Shown piece after piece: positions 7,836-17,975 of a stretch of 64,000 bases of DNA. Each line of letters begins with the position of its first letter. The first letter of the stretch is position 1. The position numbers were made by a program, and so were the translations under genes. The stretch comes from Stutzerimonas sp. S1. GTDB lineage: Bacteria > Pseudomonadota > Gammaproteobacteria > Pseudomonadales > Pseudomonadaceae. Where the stretch lies: assembly GCF_025966695.1 (NCBI RefSeq), contig NZ_JAOEIY010000006.1, positions 310,001 through 374,000 of the forward strand, written 5' to 3'. Under the pieces are notes generated by a model. That model saw nothing but the letters and a program-made list of their open reading frames with translations. It had not been told where the DNA came from and searched no databases.

Positions 7836-9148
7836 TTCCAGGCCAGGTAGCGGCCAACCAGCTCGGGGCCCAGCTCGTGCGGTCGCGCTTCCAGTACCGG
7901 CAGACCGTGCGCCACCAGACGCCGATACAGTGCTTCGCGCCGCTCCAGATGCGCCAGCGTGCCGCAATAGGCGAGGGCGTCATCGAGGTTCTCCACCGGC
8001 CGCTGTTGGACGCGGCTCAACACCTCTTCGCGCAAGCTGACCAGCAGTACCCGGTGCCGACGTGCGAGGCGCTGCATTGCGGTGAACAGCTCGTCGTCAT
8101 CCTCGTCGCGCAGGTTGCTCAGCACGACCACCAGGGCACGGCGATGCTGGCGAACCAGCACCTGGTCGACCGCGGCGTTGAAGTCGGCTGGCTGGCGGGT
8201 GCATTGCAGGTCATAGACGCCGTTCAGCAGCGTGCCCAGCTGTGCCTGGCCCTTGGCCGGGGCGAGAAAGCGCGGCTGGTCGCTGGCAAAGGTGCTGAAT
8301 CCGACCGCATCGCCCTCGCGCAGGGCGGCGTAGGCCAGCAGCAGGCTGGCGTTGAGCGCGTGGTCGAAGTGCGACAGCTGGTCGTCCTGGCTGCGCATAC
8401 GCCGGCCACAGTCGAGCAGCAGCAGGATCTGCTGATCGCGCTCGTCCTGATACTCGCGTGCGATGGGGGTGCGCATGCGCGCGGTGGCCTTCCAGTCGAT
8501 CTGCCGCAAAGTGTCGCCCTCGCGGAACTCGCGCAACTGGTGAAACTCCAGCCCCAGGCCGCGCCGCGGCTGCTGTCGCACGCCGAGCCGGTTCAGCCAA
8601 TCGTCGACCGCGCGCAGGCCCGCGCTGTGCAGCTGGGCAAAATCCGGATAGACGCGCGTGCTGTCGGATAGGGCCAGCAGGCGTCGGCTGTGCCACAGCC
8701 CCAGCGCTGAGCTCAGACGGATCTCGCACCGGGCGAAGGCGAAAAGCCCGCGCTGCAGCGGTCGCAGGCGGTAGCTGAATTCGCAGTGCTCCGCTGGGCG
8801 CAGGTGTATGCGCCGAGGTAGCTGCTCGAAATCCATCTGTGCCGGTGGATGATCGAAAATCTCCATGCTCAGCGGCGCGGCACTGTGCTGACGTACCAAT
8901 AGACGCACCTCGCTCCAATGCCCCAGCGGCAGCCGTGTGGGTAGGCGGCGTTCGACCAGCGGCGTAGGCGTGCGCCGCAGACGGAGCGCGTCGAGCGCGG
9001 CGAGCAGGGCCAGCGCCAACAACAGGCCCCACCACAGCGAACGCCAGCCGGCGGAGGGGGGCTCGCCAAGCGCGCTGAGGATGCCCAGCGGCAAGCCCAG
9101 CAGCGCGAGTATCGCGAGTGCCGCCAGCATACGGCGGGACGGAATCAT
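7817..9148 (-). CDS. DUF58 protein (vWA-like), MoxR partner
   Basis: The 443-residue product has two N-terminal membrane segments (about 7-28 and 36-52) and a beta-rich middle. The DUF58 signature EFHQLREFREGDTLRQIDWK (about 201-220) is followed by ARMRTPIAREY and the vWA-like ILLLLDCGRRM (about 241-251). In the DUF58 family this region resembles the von Willebrand A fold, and the genes almost always sit beside MoxR AAA+ ATPases. It is the last gene of the five-gene operon, 37 bp after the MoxR gene. Its biochemical role is unproven; a MoxR-controlled assembly or metal-insertion factor is the usual inference. Confidence 0.87.
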   Translation of the reverse strand: MIPSRRMLAALAILALLGLPLGILSALGEPPSAGWRSLWWGLLLALALLAALDALRLRRTPTPLVERRLPTRLPLGHWSEVRLLVRQHSAAPLSMEIFDHPPAQMDFEQLPRRIHLRPAEHCEFSYRLRPLQRGLFAFARCEIRLSSALGLWHSRRLLALSDSTRVYPDFAQLHSAGLRAVDDWLNRLGVRQQPRRGLGLEFHQLREFREGDTLRQIDWKATARMRTPIAREYQDERDQQILLLLDCGRRMRSQDDQLSHFDHALNASLLLAYAALREGDAVGFSTFASDQPRFLAPAKGQAQLGTLLNGVYDLQCTRQPADFNAAVDQVLVRQHRRALVVVLSNLRDEDDDELFTAMQRLARRHRVLLVSLREEVLSRVQQRPVENLDDALAYCGTLAHLERREALYRRLVAHGLPVLEARPHELGPELVGRYLAWKRAGAL

Positions 9149-9185
9149 GGCTGCTGAGACCTTGCGGAGCGCGTGGGCATGACAG

Positions 9186-10195
<1,010 letters not shown>

Positions 10196-10199
<4 letters not shown>

Positions 10200-11356
10200 A
10201 AGGCATTCCTGAGTGTTTGCAGGTCGGCAACCTGCCGGGTGAAGTCGATGGCGCTGAGTCGCGCCGGAGGGCGCATGGCCTGGTTGATGACGGGGGCCGG
10301 CAGCCCGCTGAGCAGGCCGAGCAGACGCCGCTGTTCCTCGCCGTCGAGCAGGTTGAAGTCCGCCTGGTGTCGGCCGGCACGCTGTGCGATCTCCTGCTGC
10401 AGCTGCGCCAACAGGTGCTCTCGGCCTGCCTGCCGCTGGGTGAACTCCGCGGAAGCCAGCAGATGCTCGTGCAGTCGGCGGCGCGTGTGGTCTGCAGGTG
10501 TCTGCAGCGGCCCGTGGCGCTGGCCGAAATGCCAGGCGCCCAGCAGCGCGAGCAGCAGGAGCGCTGCAAGCACCTCGGGGAAATGCTTCAGCAGCAGGCT
10601 GGACAGTCCCGGATGATCGTTGCGATAGACCAGAGTGACGCTGCTGTCCTGGGTCAGATACCAGAGCAGCCAGGCGTGGTCGTACTCGCCGATGCGGTCG
10701 TTCTGCCAGATCCAGGCGTCGGTCATGGCGGTGATCAGTCCGTCGCCGTGGCGCAGCTGCAGCATGTGCGTGGCGCCGGCACTGTTGGCCCAGGCGTGGG
10801 CGCGGTTATCGGCGTCGTAGAGGTGGAAATCGGTGTCGAAGGCGAGATAGGCCGGGCTGGTTTCGTTCTCCAGGTACAGCTTGGTCAGTTGCGGATGCTC
10901 TTCGTTGGCCGCCGACTCGCCATGCGGATCGTCCTTGTTGTTGTGGCTCTCGCTGGCGTACTGCTGCAGGTTGAGCCGGTCGGCGAGCAGGTCGCCACTC
11001 CGGCCGTCTGCTTCGTTCCACAGTCGTTCGGCAACGAACAGCAGGTGCCCGCCGCGGGCCGCCCAGTCGAGCAGGCGCTGGGTTTGCTGGGATGTCAGCC
11101 GGCCCCGGTCGCCGAGTAGCAACAGACTGTGGCCCGCCGCGGGAAGCTCGTCGAGGTCGGCGAGATGCTCGCTGCGGCTGATCGGGCGGCCGGTGCGGCG
11201 CAGGAACTGCTCGGCGGCCAGGTAGGGATTGCCGCGAGTTTCCGGCGCGGGGCCGTGGTCGATGACTTCGTCGTAGGGCTCGAGCATGACTGTCACGCCG
11301 AGACCGATCAGCAGCACCAGGCCGACGCCCAGATATGTCAGCAGTCGCCATTTCAT
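10196..11356 (-). CDS. DUF4350 membrane protein
   Basis: The 386-residue product has an N-terminal membrane anchor (about 5-24). A periplasmic domain (about 40-250) contains the DUF4350-type NPYLAAEQFLRRTG and HSLLLLGDRGRLTSQQTQRL segments, resembling a Rossmann-like GATase or IFT52-like fold. A second membrane segment (about 268-284) precedes a cytosolic helical tail. The ATG at 11356 begins MKWRLLTYLG. The open frame extends far upstream, but that extension lies antisense to nothing useful and overlaps the real upstream gene in another frame. ATGA overlaps at both ends link it to the DUF4129 and MoxR genes. Function unknown. Confidence 0.83.
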
Positions 11357-12903
11357 CGGCCCGGCCTCCCGTCGAACAGCGCGCGCCAGCCAGCACAGAG
11401 TTCGTTCCAGCGTGGCTCGGCGAGCGGCTGGTGGCCGTAGGCGAGGTTCTGCCAGTGGCGGTTGAGCGTTTCGGCGTAATGCATCAGTTCGGGATGCTCG
11501 AGCGTGCGCACTGCCTGCAGCATCTCGCCTTCGGTATGACTGGCGTTGAGCGGCAGTTGGAAATCGTGCAGCAACCGACTGAGCAGGGCGCGATAGAGCA
11601 GGCCGAGGGCCTGGCGTGGTTGTGTCGGCCAGAGCCGTTCGGCCTCGGCGGCGACGTCGTCCGGCAGGCTTTCCGGGGCTACCTCGAGGCCGAACAGCAG
11701 CGCTGGCGGGACCTTGCGGCGCCTGGTGGGGTGCGGCAGGCGGCGGCCAAAAGCCTGCAGCCAGTCGCGTCGACGCCACAGCAGCAGCACGATCAGCAGG
11801 GCGAAGGCGCTCCAGAGCAGGGTCTCGATCAGCAGCGCCAGGCGCTCCCGGCCTTGTCCGAACTGCGTGAGGCGGAACAGGTTCTCCAGCAGGCGGGTCA
11901 GGCCGCCCGCTTCGACATCGTCCGGAGTCTCGGCGAAGCGCCAGCGGGTGACCGTCTCGCGATTGCTGAATGGCGGTTGATCGAGCAGCTCGCTGATCTG
12001 CTGGCGGGCCAAGTCGCGAGTCAGGGGTGACTCGAGCGGGCGAGCGCCCGCCGGAGCCTGGTACTGGTCGGCGGGTGTCGTTGCCGCGTTCGCGGCCCAT
12101 CCGGGCTGGCTTGGCGACAGCAGGCAGAGTCCTAGCAGCAGTGCCGGTAGCGTTGTCAGCAGTTGTGCGCGCAGGCGGCGGAAGGCGAGTTCGAGGTCCC
12201 ATGCCTCGAGCAGCGTGCGCCGATTCAGATAGAGGCTGAAACCGCAGGCGACATAGATTGGTTCCCAGACAATCAATACGAGGACGTAGAGCAGATTGGA
12301 CAGGTGTTCCAGCCACAACCAGTCGCTGTCCAGACCGAGCAGGTCCTGCCAGCTCCAGCTTTGCACCAGCTGGGTCGGCAGGAAGAAATAGAGCAATGCC
12401 AGCAGGCCGAGCCAGAGTGCACCTTCCAGGTGCATGCCGACCACGGTGAGCCAGCGTGCCGCGCTGCGGTCACGTTGGCCGAGTGCGCTCAGGCGCTGGT
12501 GTCGTGCTTGGCCGGAGAGCCCTTCAAGCTGCAATACCGGCAGGTCGAAGCTGCGGGTCGAGCTGAAGCGGCGCCAAGTCAGGCTGGCCAGCCACTGGGG
12601 GCGCAGCAGGCCGGGCAGGGCACGCAGGCTCTGTCGCAGATCGGGTGCGTCGCCGAAAACCGCGAGTGAAAGAATATGTAGCGGCAGGCGTTCGTACAGT
12701 GGCTTCAGCCACCAGAACAGCAACAGCGCCAGGGTCGGCTGCTGCCAGAACAGCAGGCTGAGCAGGCCGAATACCGGCAGCGTAAGCGTCGCCCAGCTGA
12801 GCATGAGCACGCCGGCGTGGCGCCGCGCCAACAGCGTGCCCAGGTCCAGCGCCTCCCAGGCGCTACGCGGGCGAATCGCCAGGTTCGCTTCAGTCAGTCG
12901 CAT
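11353..12903 (-). CDS. DUF4129 multi-pass membrane protein
   Basis: The 516-residue product has about five or six membrane segments: 29-52 and 55-68, two more near 150-175 and 195-222, one near 250-262, and one near 360-378. The C-terminal cytosolic domain contains the DUF4129 pattern RQALGLLYRALLSRL followed by FQLPLNASHTEGEML (about 430-462). In other bacteria DUF4129 domains often follow transglutaminase domains, and none is seen here. Its stop overlaps the DUF4350 start by 4 bp and its start overlaps the upstream gene by 14 bp, so it sits in the middle of a coupled operon. Function unknown. Confidence 0.82.
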   Translation of the reverse strand: MRLTEANLAIRPRSAWEALDLGTLLARRHAGVLMLSWATLTLPVFGLLSLLFWQQPTLALLLFWWLKPLYERLPLHILSLAVFGDAPDLRQSLRALPGLLRPQWLASLTWRRFSSTRSFDLPVLQLEGLSGQARHQRLSALGQRDRSAARWLTVVGMHLEGALWLGLLALLYFFLPTQLVQSWSWQDLLGLDSDWLWLEHLSNLLYVLVLIVWEPIYVACGFSLYLNRRTLLEAWDLELAFRRLRAQLLTTLPALLLGLCLLSPSQPGWAANAATTPADQYQAPAGARPLESPLTRDLARQQISELLDQPPFSNRETVTRWRFAETPDDVEAGGLTRLLENLFRLTQFGQGRERLALLIETLLWSAFALLIVLLLWRRRDWLQAFGRRLPHPTRRRKVPPALLFGLEVAPESLPDDVAAEAERLWPTQPRQALGLLYRALLSRLLHDFQLPLNASHTEGEMLQAVRTLEHPELMHYAETLNRHWQNLAYGHQPLAEPRWNELCAGWRALFDGRPGR

Positions 12904-14575
12904 GACGACTCCTGCCGGCGAACGCGAAATAGAGCGCGACCAGCAACCAGAGCAGCGCGCCTACCACGTACTTGATACTGGCCGAGCTGTAGGTCATCGA
13001 TGACCAGTAGGCTTCGATGAACGCCGCGATCGACAGCAGTAGGGTGGCACCGGCAACCAGCCGGACGCCGCAAGCCGCCGCCAGGCGCAGGGCTTCGCCA
13101 CGGCGGTGCCTGCCGGGCGCGATCAGCGCCGCGCCAAGCTTCAGACCCGCTGCACCGGCGAGGGTGATGGCGGTGAGTTCGAAGGCGCCGTGGCCGATCA
13201 CGAAGGACCAGAATGGCTGGTGATAGCCGATCTCGCTCAGGTGGCCGGCCACCGCACCGATGGTCAGGCCGTTGAAGATCAGGAAGAACAGGCTGCCGAC
13301 GCCGAACAGCAGGCCGCCGGAGAAGGTCTGGAAAGCAATGCCGATGTTGTTCATCACGTAGTAGCCGAACATCAGCCAATCGTCGGCCGAGCCGCGCTCG
13401 CCGAAGCGACCCAGGCGGCTGGCGTCGGGATCGTACATTGCTTCCATCTGCGCGACCTGATCCGCGGGCACCAGGCTGTAGACCAGTTCAGGAAAAGCAA
13501 AGACCAGCAGGCCCATGCCGAGCAGACTGCCGTAGAACAGCAGGCTGGAGGCAAGCACGCTGCGCCACTCGGCGCGCACCAGCCGGGCGAAGCCACCGAG
13601 GATGAAACCCAGCAGTCGGCCGAGCAGCGGGCTGCGATGGCGATAGAGTTGCTGATGGCCGCGCAGTGCCAGTTGCCGCAGCTGCTCGAGCAGCTGGCTG
13701 CTGTAACCGCGTGCTTCGGCCAGGGCCAGCTGCTGGCAGAGCCGCCGATAGGCTGCGGGGAAGTCGAGATTGCCGGTGGTTCCGGACCTGGTGCGTTCGA
13801 GGCTGTCCAACTGGGTGGCGAATGTCTCCCACTCGATCCGATGCTGGCGCTCGAAGGCCTCCTGTTTCAGCGTGGTGCGCAGCAGACCCTGGGCGATGGC
13901 GACCAGGCTCGGCGCCGCGTTGGATGCGCTGAGCTGCATGGGCTCGGCGAGCAGCGCGGCGAGTTCCTGGCTGCGCTCCGGCGTCAGGGTTGCCCGGCGC
14001 TCGGCAAACTCGATCAGTGCCCGCTGGGCTTCGCGATCCAGCTCGATCGGCGCGCTCTGCGCCTCGATCTCCGGCAGCGCCGGGCGCTCGGCAGGCTGGT
14101 CGCGATAGACCACCAGGGTACCTGCGGCGATGTCGCCAAGCCGCTTGAATGCCGGGTGCGCGAGGCAGCTCAGTGCGCCAAGGAAATAACCGAATGGCAG
14201 CATATCGGCGAAGCGCAGCAGGTTGCGCGTGAGTGACGCCGCCCAGCCGACCGGCGTGCCGTCATCGTGCACCACGCGCAGGCCCATCCATTGCTTGCCC
14301 GGCGTGCGGCCCTGGTTGAGCACTTCGAACAGCACCATGTACCACCACTGCACAAGGAACAGCAGCAATGCGCTCAGCCCGCCGCCGAATTTGCCGAGCA
14401 GACCGAAACCGAGGACTAGCGTGAGGAGGATGGCTGCACGTATTGCCAGGTCCACGGCGAAGGCCAGCGCACGCGGCACCAGGCCTGCCGGACGTAGCAG
14501 CAGATCGATCCCTTCGGGCGTTTCGACCCGGTGTCGATTGTCCAGTAGCGCGGTGGGCAGGTGGGCGGGTGGCAA
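12890..14575 (-). CDS. RDD domain - SpoIIM (DUF95) fusion membrane protein
   Basis: The 561-residue product joins two families usually encoded by separate genes. Residues 15-160 form an RDD domain, with VETPEGIDLLLRPAGLVPRAL, two membrane segments (40-60, 67-86), GRTPGKQWMGLRVV and KRLGDIAAGTLVVYRD. Residues of about 175-555 resemble stage II sporulation protein M: a long helical cytosolic part, then membrane helices near 335-360, 410-445, 455-480, 500-520 and 530-550, with FIFNGLTIGAVAGHL-type and GHGAFELTAI segments. The start is unclear. The frame opens at TTG 14575 without a good ribosome site, and a stop lies 13 codons further upstream with no ATG or GTG between. First gene of the operon. 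Confidence 0.82.
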   Translation of the reverse strand: MPPAHLPTALLDNRHRVETPEGIDLLLRPAGLVPRALAFAVDLAIRAAILLTLVLGFGLLGKFGGGLSALLLFLVQWWYMVLFEVLNQGRTPGKQWMGLRVVHDDGTPVGWAASLTRNLLRFADMLPFGYFLGALSCLAHPAFKRLGDIAAGTLVVYRDQPAERPALPEIEAQSAPIELDREAQRALIEFAERRATLTPERSQELAALLAEPMQLSASNAAPSLVAIAQGLLRTTLKQEAFERQHRIEWETFATQLDSLERTRSGTTGNLDFPAAYRRLCQQLALAEARGYSSQLLEQLRQLALRGHQQLYRHRSPLLGRLLGFILGGFARLVRAEWRSVLASSLLFYGSLLGMGLLVFAFPELVYSLVPADQVAQMEAMYDPDASRLGRFGERGSADDWLMFGYYVMNNIGIAFQTFSGGLLFGVGSLFFLIFNGLTIGAVAGHLSEIGYHQPFWSFVIGHGAFELTAITLAGAAGLKLGAALIAPGRHRRGEALRLAAACGVRLVAGATLLLSIAAFIEAYWSSMTYSSASIKYVVGALLWLLVALYFAFAGRSRHATD

Positions 14576-14802
14576 GGATCGGGCTCGTATGGGTGACGGC
14601 GGAGGCTGATGCTATGCGGCAACGGCCTGGCGGATCAATGTGCGTGGCACGAAACGTGCTGACGGTTGCGAGGCGATTCTCAGGCTCGCGTACTCATTCG
14701 CGCGATGGGCCGAATTCGAAGACGCTGTGTGCGGGAGCGCTGCGCGATGAGCGTCGCGAACGCCTGTTAGACTGGCGCGCGATGACTGAGAAGGATCTTT
14801 TC

Positions 14803-16239
14803 GTGAGCCCGAGCATCTTCTGGTACGACTACGAAACCACCGGCATCTCGCCGCGCTGCGACCGTCCGTTGCAGGTGGCGGGTATCCGCACCAACGAGGC
14901 GCTGGAGGAAATCGGTGAACCGCTGAACATCTATTGCCGCCCGGCAGATGACATCCTCCCGCATCCGGCCGCTTGCCTGGTGACCGGCATCACGCCGTCG
15001 ATCCTGCAGCAGAAGGGGCTATGCGAAGCGGAGTTCATCAACCGCCTGCATCAGGAGCTGGCCACGCCAGGCACCTGTGGCGCTGGTTACAACAACCTGC
15101 GCTTCGACGACGAGATGACCCGTTACAGTCTCTATCGCAACTTCTTCGATCCCTACGCCCGCGAGTGGCAGGGCGGCAACAGCCGCTGGGATTTGATTGA
15201 CCTGGTGCGCACCGCCTATGCATTGCGCCCGGAAGGGGTCGTCTGGCCGGAGGAGAACGGCCGGGTAACGCTCAAGCTCGAGCGGCTGAGCGCGGCCAAC
15301 GGGCTGGAGCACATGCACGCGCACGATGCGTTGTCCGATGTGCGTGCCACCATCGCGTTGGCGCGACTGCTCAGGGAGCGGCAACCGAGGCTCTACACCT
15401 ATCTGTATCAGTTGCGTCGCAAGCAGGCCGTCCTGGACCAGATCCAGTTGCTCAAGCCGCTGGTGCATGTCTCGGGGCGTTTTTCTGCCGAACGTCATTA
15501 TCTGTCGATCGTCTTGCCGCTGGCCTGGCATCCACGTAACCGCAATGCGCTGATCGTTTGTGATCTGCAGGCCGACACCTCGGTGCTGTGCGATGAGAGC
15601 GCGCAAACTTTGCGTCAGCGCCTCTACACCCGCCTCGAGGCTCTGGAGGAGGGCGCGCTACCGACACCGCTGAAGCTGGTGCACGTCAATCGGTGCCCAG
15701 TGTTGGCGCCCTTGAGTGTGTTGCGCGAAGGGGATGTCGCACGGCTGCAGCTGGATCTGCAGGAGTGCCAGCAACGCGCGCAGTGGCTGCGCGATACCCA
15801 GCAGGAGTGGCTACCCAAGCTGTCGCACATCTACGAGGAAGAGGCGTTCGAAGAGTGTCTCGATCCCGAACAGCAGCTCTATGACGGTTTTCTCGGTGAC
15901 CGCGACCGTCGCCTGTGTGAGCAGGTGAGAAGCCTGTCGGCGGCAGAGTGTGCCGCGCGAACCTGGGTGTTCGACGATCCGCGTCTGCTGGAACTGCTGT
16001 TTCGTTATCGCGCGCGTAACTTCCCCGAAGCATTGTCGGCGACCGAGCGCGAGCAGTGGCGACAGTTCTGCAGGCTGCGGTTGATTGCGACGGAATATGG
16101 AGCGCCGAATACGCTGCGGCAGTTTGACGAAGGGCTACGCCAGTTTCGGGCCACTGCAAGTCCGGAACAAACACAGCTGCTTGAGCAATGGCGTAGCCAT
16201 GCGCAGCAGTTGCGCGAGCGTTATGCGATTAGCGACTGA
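14803..16239 (+). CDS. sbcB: Exodeoxyribonuclease I
   Basis: This 3'-to-5' single-strand DNA exonuclease acts in recombination and mismatch repair. The 478-residue product opens with SIFWYDYETTG, giving the first DEDDh acidic pair (D9, E11), and contains YNNLRFDDEMTRY and the HAHDALSDVRATIALA block with the last His and Asp. Length is close to E. coli ExoI (475). I prefer GTG 14803, because AGAAGGA lies about seven bases before it. An in-frame ATG at 14782 would add seven residues and lacks a clear ribosome site. A TAGACT box near 14768 may be a -10. It diverges from the RDD-SpoIIM gene and ends at a strong terminator shared with mvaT. Confidence 0.93.
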   Translation: MSPSIFWYDYETTGISPRCDRPLQVAGIRTNEALEEIGEPLNIYCRPADDILPHPAACLVTGITPSILQQKGLCEAEFINRLHQELATPGTCGAGYNNLRFDDEMTRYSLYRNFFDPYAREWQGGNSRWDLIDLVRTAYALRPEGVVWPEENGRVTLKLERLSAANGLEHMHAHDALSDVRATIALARLLRERQPRLYTYLYQLRRKQAVLDQIQLLKPLVHVSGRFSAERHYLSIVLPLAWHPRNRNALIVCDLQADTSVLCDESAQTLRQRLYTRLEALEEGALPTPLKLVHVNRCPVLAPLSVLREGDVARLQLDLQECQQRAQWLRDTQQEWLPKLSHIYEEEAFEECLDPEQQLYDGFLGDRDRRLCEQVRSLSAAECAARTWVFDDPRLLELLFRYRARNFPEALSATEREQWRQFCRLRLIATEYGAPNTLRQFDEGLRQFRATASPEQTQLLEQWRSHAQQLRERYAISD

Positions 16240-16256
16240 GCTTGTGCCATACAAAC

Positions 16257-16293
16257 AAAAACGCCGCATCCCCGTCGAGGGATGCGGCGTTTC
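16257..16293. terminator. Bidirectional terminator between sbcB and mvaT
   Basis: A 12-bp stem (ACGCCGCATCCC / GGGATGCGGCGT) around a 6-base loop is flanked by A-rich sequence on the left and TTTCGTT on the right, between convergent genes. Confidence 0.85.
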
Positions 16294-16311
16294 GTTATAT
16301 GACCGCAACTA

Positions 16312-16689
16312 TTAGCCGAGCAGAGTGGCCCAGCTTTCTACGGTTTCGGCGCCCCACTTGGCTTTCCACTCTTTCAGCGTTTTGTGGTTGCCGCCTTTGG
16401 TTTCAATAACTTCGCCGGTGTGCGGATTCTTGTATTGCTTGACTCGACGCGCGCGCTTGCTGGTGGCCGGCGCTTTGGCGGCACCGCGCGGTGCTTTGGT
16501 GCGGGCGTCCGGATCAAGCAGAGCGATGATGTCGCGCAGCGACTTCTGATATTCGCCCATGAGTTCGCGCAGTTTGCCTTCGAACTCCAGTTCCTTTTTC
16601 AGTTTGTCATCGGCAGACAGGGACTTCAGACGCTCTTGAAGTTCCTTGATGGCTTCTTCCGTGGCGCGGTATTCGTTGATCAGGGACAT
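16312..16689 (-). CDS. mvaT: MvaT/MvaU family H-NS-like nucleoid protein
   Basis: MvaT is the Pseudomonas functional analogue of H-NS; it silences AT-rich and horizontally acquired DNA. The 125-residue product starts with SLINEYRATEEAIKELQERL, leading a long coiled-coil oligomerisation region (about 5-60). A basic Ala/Lys linker (62-85) and the C-terminal DNA-binding block with KGGNHKTLKEWKAKWG (98-113) follow. AAGGAAG precedes the ATG. An in-frame upstream extension to 16857 lacks a ribosome site and similarity. The stretch before it is distinctly AT-richer than the neighbourhood, consistent with self-binding, though that is inference. Confidence 0.95.
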   Translation of the reverse strand: MSLINEYRATEEAIKELQERLKSLSADDKLKKELEFEGKLRELMGEYQKSLRDIIALLDPDARTKAPRGAAKAPATSKRARRVKQYKNPHTGEVIETKGGNHKTLKEWKAKWGAETVESWATLLG

Positions 16690-17108
16690 GTGGCTTCCTT
16701 GGGATAGGTTTGTACGCAAGTGGCAGCAATCATAGTCATGCGCAATCTGCAAGTAAATATAGCTGCCCGGTAAAAAGGTGTGTTTATTTGTGTGAAATGT
16801 CCTTTTAACGAGCGTTGTCGGCATTAAGGTAAAAGTCGAACAATTGAACTCGCTCAACGCTTTGCCGTATAGCGCGGTCAGTTTGCTGACAATAATTTAC
16901 CCGGCATGACTGCAATGTGGGTTTTCCCCTTTGCCTCATATATGTTCGCAACTGCCGGTCCCGCGCCTCTTTGTTGTCGCCGTCGCCTGCCGTAGCCGAT
17001 GCTTGAGAGCGATAGCGGGTGCTTCGTCCTCCTGCTTTCCGAGATGGGCGCGGTTTAGGTGGCTGGGCTAGAATGCGGCGTCTTTTGTTTAGAGCGGAGT
17101 CATCTTTA
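16690..17108. other. 419-bp intergenic region, divergent mvaT / purU promoters
   Basis: No protein gene is convincing here. The mvaT-proximal half is AT-rich and holds a plausible minus-strand promoter (16729-16757). The purU-proximal end has a TAGAAT -10-like hexamer at 17069-17074, about 35 bases before the purU start, without a good -35. Confidence 0.6.
16729..16757 (-). promoter_or_regulatory. Candidate sigma-70 promoter of mvaT
   Basis: Read on the minus strand, TTTACT (16757-16752) and TATGAT (16734-16729) are separated by 17 bases, about 40 bp before the mvaT ATG. The match is 4/6 for the -35 and 5/6 for the -10. Confidence 0.55.
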
Positions 17109-17960
17109 ATGCGCACTTTCAGGCTGGTTATTGCCTGTCCCGACGGCGTCGGCATCGTGGCCAAGGTCAGTAATTTTCTGGCGACCTATAACGGCTGGAT
17201 TACCGAGGCCAACCATCATTCTGATCATCAGAGTGGATGGTTCTTCATGCGTCACGAGATTCGCGCCGATTCCCTGCCTTTCGACCTCGACGGTTTCCGT
17301 CAGGCCTTCGCGCCGATTGCGCGCGAGTTTTCCATGGAGTGGCGCATTACCGATTCCGAGCAGCGCAAGCGCGTCGTGCTGATGGCCAGCCGCGAGTCGC
17401 ATTGTCTGGCCGATCTGTTGCATCGCTGGCATAGCGATGAGCTGGACTGCGATATCCCCTGCGTGATCTCCAATCACGACGACCTCCGCAGCATGGTCGA
17501 GTGGCATGGCATCCCGTATTTCCATGTGCCGGTAGAGCCGACCCGCAAGGACGAGGCGTTTGCCGAGGTGACCCGGCTGGTGCGTGAGCATGGGGCGGAT
17601 GCAATCGTATTGGCGCGCTACATGCAGATCCTGCCGTCAGAGCTGTGCAAGGAATTCGCCCAGCGCGTCATCAACATTCATCACAGCTTCTTGCCGTCCT
17701 TCGTCGGTGCCAAGCCCTATCACCAGGCGTCGATGCGAGGTGTCAAGCTGATCGGGGCGACCTGCCACTACGTGACCGAGGAGCTGGATGCCGGTCCGAT
17801 CATCGAGCAGGATGTGGTGCGCGTCAGCCATCGCGACAGCGTCGAGGACATGGTGCGGCTGGGCAAGGACGTGGAGAAGATGGTCCTGTCCCGCGGGCTA
17901 CGCTATCACCTGCAGGACCGCGTGTTGGTGCACAGCAACAAGACCCTGGTATTCAACTGA
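17109..17960 (+). CDS. purU: Formyltetrahydrofolate deformylase
   Basis: PurU hydrolyses 10-formyl-THF to THF and formate, balancing one-carbon pools and supplying formate for PurT, which is also encoded in this window. The 283-residue product has an N-terminal ACT domain (RTFRLVIACPDGVGIVAKVSN split at the start, residues 2-80). A formyltransferase-fold domain follows, with VINIHHSFLPSF (catalytic Asn/His) and EELDAGPIIEQD (catalytic Asp). The ATG at 17109 gives normal family length; the open frame further upstream was rejected. It is followed within 15 bp by a small gene and then a HerA-like ATPase. Confidence 0.96.
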   Translation: MRTFRLVIACPDGVGIVAKVSNFLATYNGWITEANHHSDHQSGWFFMRHEIRADSLPFDLDGFRQAFAPIAREFSMEWRITDSEQRKRVVLMASRESHCLADLLHRWHSDELDCDIPCVISNHDDLRSMVEWHGIPYFHVPVEPTRKDEAFAEVTRLVREHGADAIVLARYMQILPSELCKEFAQRVINIHHSFLPSFVGAKPYHQASMRGVKLIGATCHYVTEELDAGPIIEQDVVRVSHRDSVEDMVRLGKDVEKMVLSRGLRYHLQDRVLVHSNKTLVFN

Positions 17961-17975
17961 TCGGAAGGGATGCTC

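Noticed and set aside
11357..12316. N-terminal extension of the DUF4350 frame to 706 codons
   Set aside because: The extra part is Arg/Pro-rich and overlaps the DUF4129 gene in another frame; the ATGA junction at 11353-11356 marks the true start.
14782..14802. ATG 14782 as the sbcB start
   Set aside because: No ribosome site before it, whereas AGAAGGA is well placed for GTG 14803; kept as an alternative in the feature note.
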